64,000 bases of DNA from Aquamicrobium lusatiense. Lineage in GTDB: Bacteria > Pseudomonadota > Alphaproteobacteria > Rhizobiales > Rhizobiaceae. A program made the position numbers and the translations under genes. Below the pieces are notes generated by a model. That model did not search any database. It saw only the letters and a list, made by a program, of their open reading frames with translations, and was not told the origin of the DNA. Every line of letters begins with the position of its first letter. Positions within the stretch are counted from its first letter, which is position 1. Shown here piece by piece: positions 63,906-64,000 of this stretch. The DNA is taken from assembly GCF_014201615.1 (NCBI RefSeq), contig NZ_JACHEU010000005.1, positions 127,956-191,955 of the forward strand, in the 5' to 3' direction.

Positions 63906-64000
63906 ATGGCCGAAGTTAAAAGCGACATTGAGATTGCGCGTGGAGCGTCGAAGAAGGCGATCCAGGAGGTTGGTGCGAAGATCGGGATACCGTCTGGTGA
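63906..64000 (+). CDS. fhs: formate-tetrahydrofolate ligase, 3' truncated by the window
   Basis: 31 residues are visible before the right edge: MAEVKSDIEIARGASKK and AIQEVGAKIGIPSG. The DIEIARGASKK start and IGIP motif are those of formate-THF ligase, which makes 10-formyl-THF from formate, THF and ATP. GAGGGAA lies about ten bases before the ATG. The rest of the gene lies beyond the window. Confidence 0.85.
   Translation, partial: MAEVKSDIEIARGASKKAIQEVGAKIGIPSG

Overview
This is a 64 kb stretch of chromosome from an alphaproteobacterium of the order Hyphomicrobiales (Rhizobiales). A Phyllobacteriaceae/Brucellaceae-type genome fits best, but the genus cannot be fixed from sequence alone. 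The evidence is high GC, the petP/petR regulators and petABC, BA14K and DUF1344 proteins, a choXWV choline transporter, DUF1285 and DUF58 blocks, and RIME-like intergenic repeats. No rRNA, tRNA, phage, transposase or CRISPR array was seen. It reads as core chromosome packed with genes on both strands.

Layout. 1-10 kb: the end of a CNNM/CorC protein, an FMN reductase/HxlR redox pair, a thioesterase, a DUF1344 secreted protein, a SemiSWEET, an extended uvrB, VOC and DUF1428 proteins, a Kazal-domain lipoprotein, two cold-shock genes and a BA14K protein. 10-19 kb: a metallo-beta-lactamase-fold hydrolase, ilvE, petP-petR-histidine kinase, metQ-metN-metI, csaA and a YbjN protein. 19-31 kb: ubiK, lgt-midA, pgeF, an M24 protein, a lipoprotein, prs, an AraC/fsr pair, rplY-pth-ychF and an EamA exporter. 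31-45 kb: a MaoC-like pair, apt, petA-petB-petC (bc1 complex), two half-size ABC exporters, trmL, hemF, a second DUF1344 gene, DUF1059, the CCA-adding enzyme, a NUDIX hydrolase and DUF1285. 46-53 kb: a tightly overlapped MoxR-DUF58-DUF4159-membrane protein operon. 53-57 kb: choXWV and rpsU. 57-63.7 kb: a five-gene operon of poorly described proteins around an AAA+ ATPase. The window ends in the start of fhs.

How genes work together. petP/petR and the adjacent kinase probably control respiratory functions such as the petABC complex 20 kb away. metQNI imports methionine, and choXWV imports choline, a source of betaine and methyl groups. rplY, pth, ychF, csaA, trmL, rpsU and the CCA enzyme all serve translation. 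Two unrelated-looking AAA+ modules (MoxR with DUF58 and the DUF4159 protein; and the 57-63.7 kb operon) each pair a cytoplasmic ATPase with membrane-anchored partners. The second is the best candidate here for an undescribed system.

Starts were chosen by ribosome-binding site and homologue length. Several genes (HxlR regulator, lgt, fsr, rpsU) appear to start at TTG.
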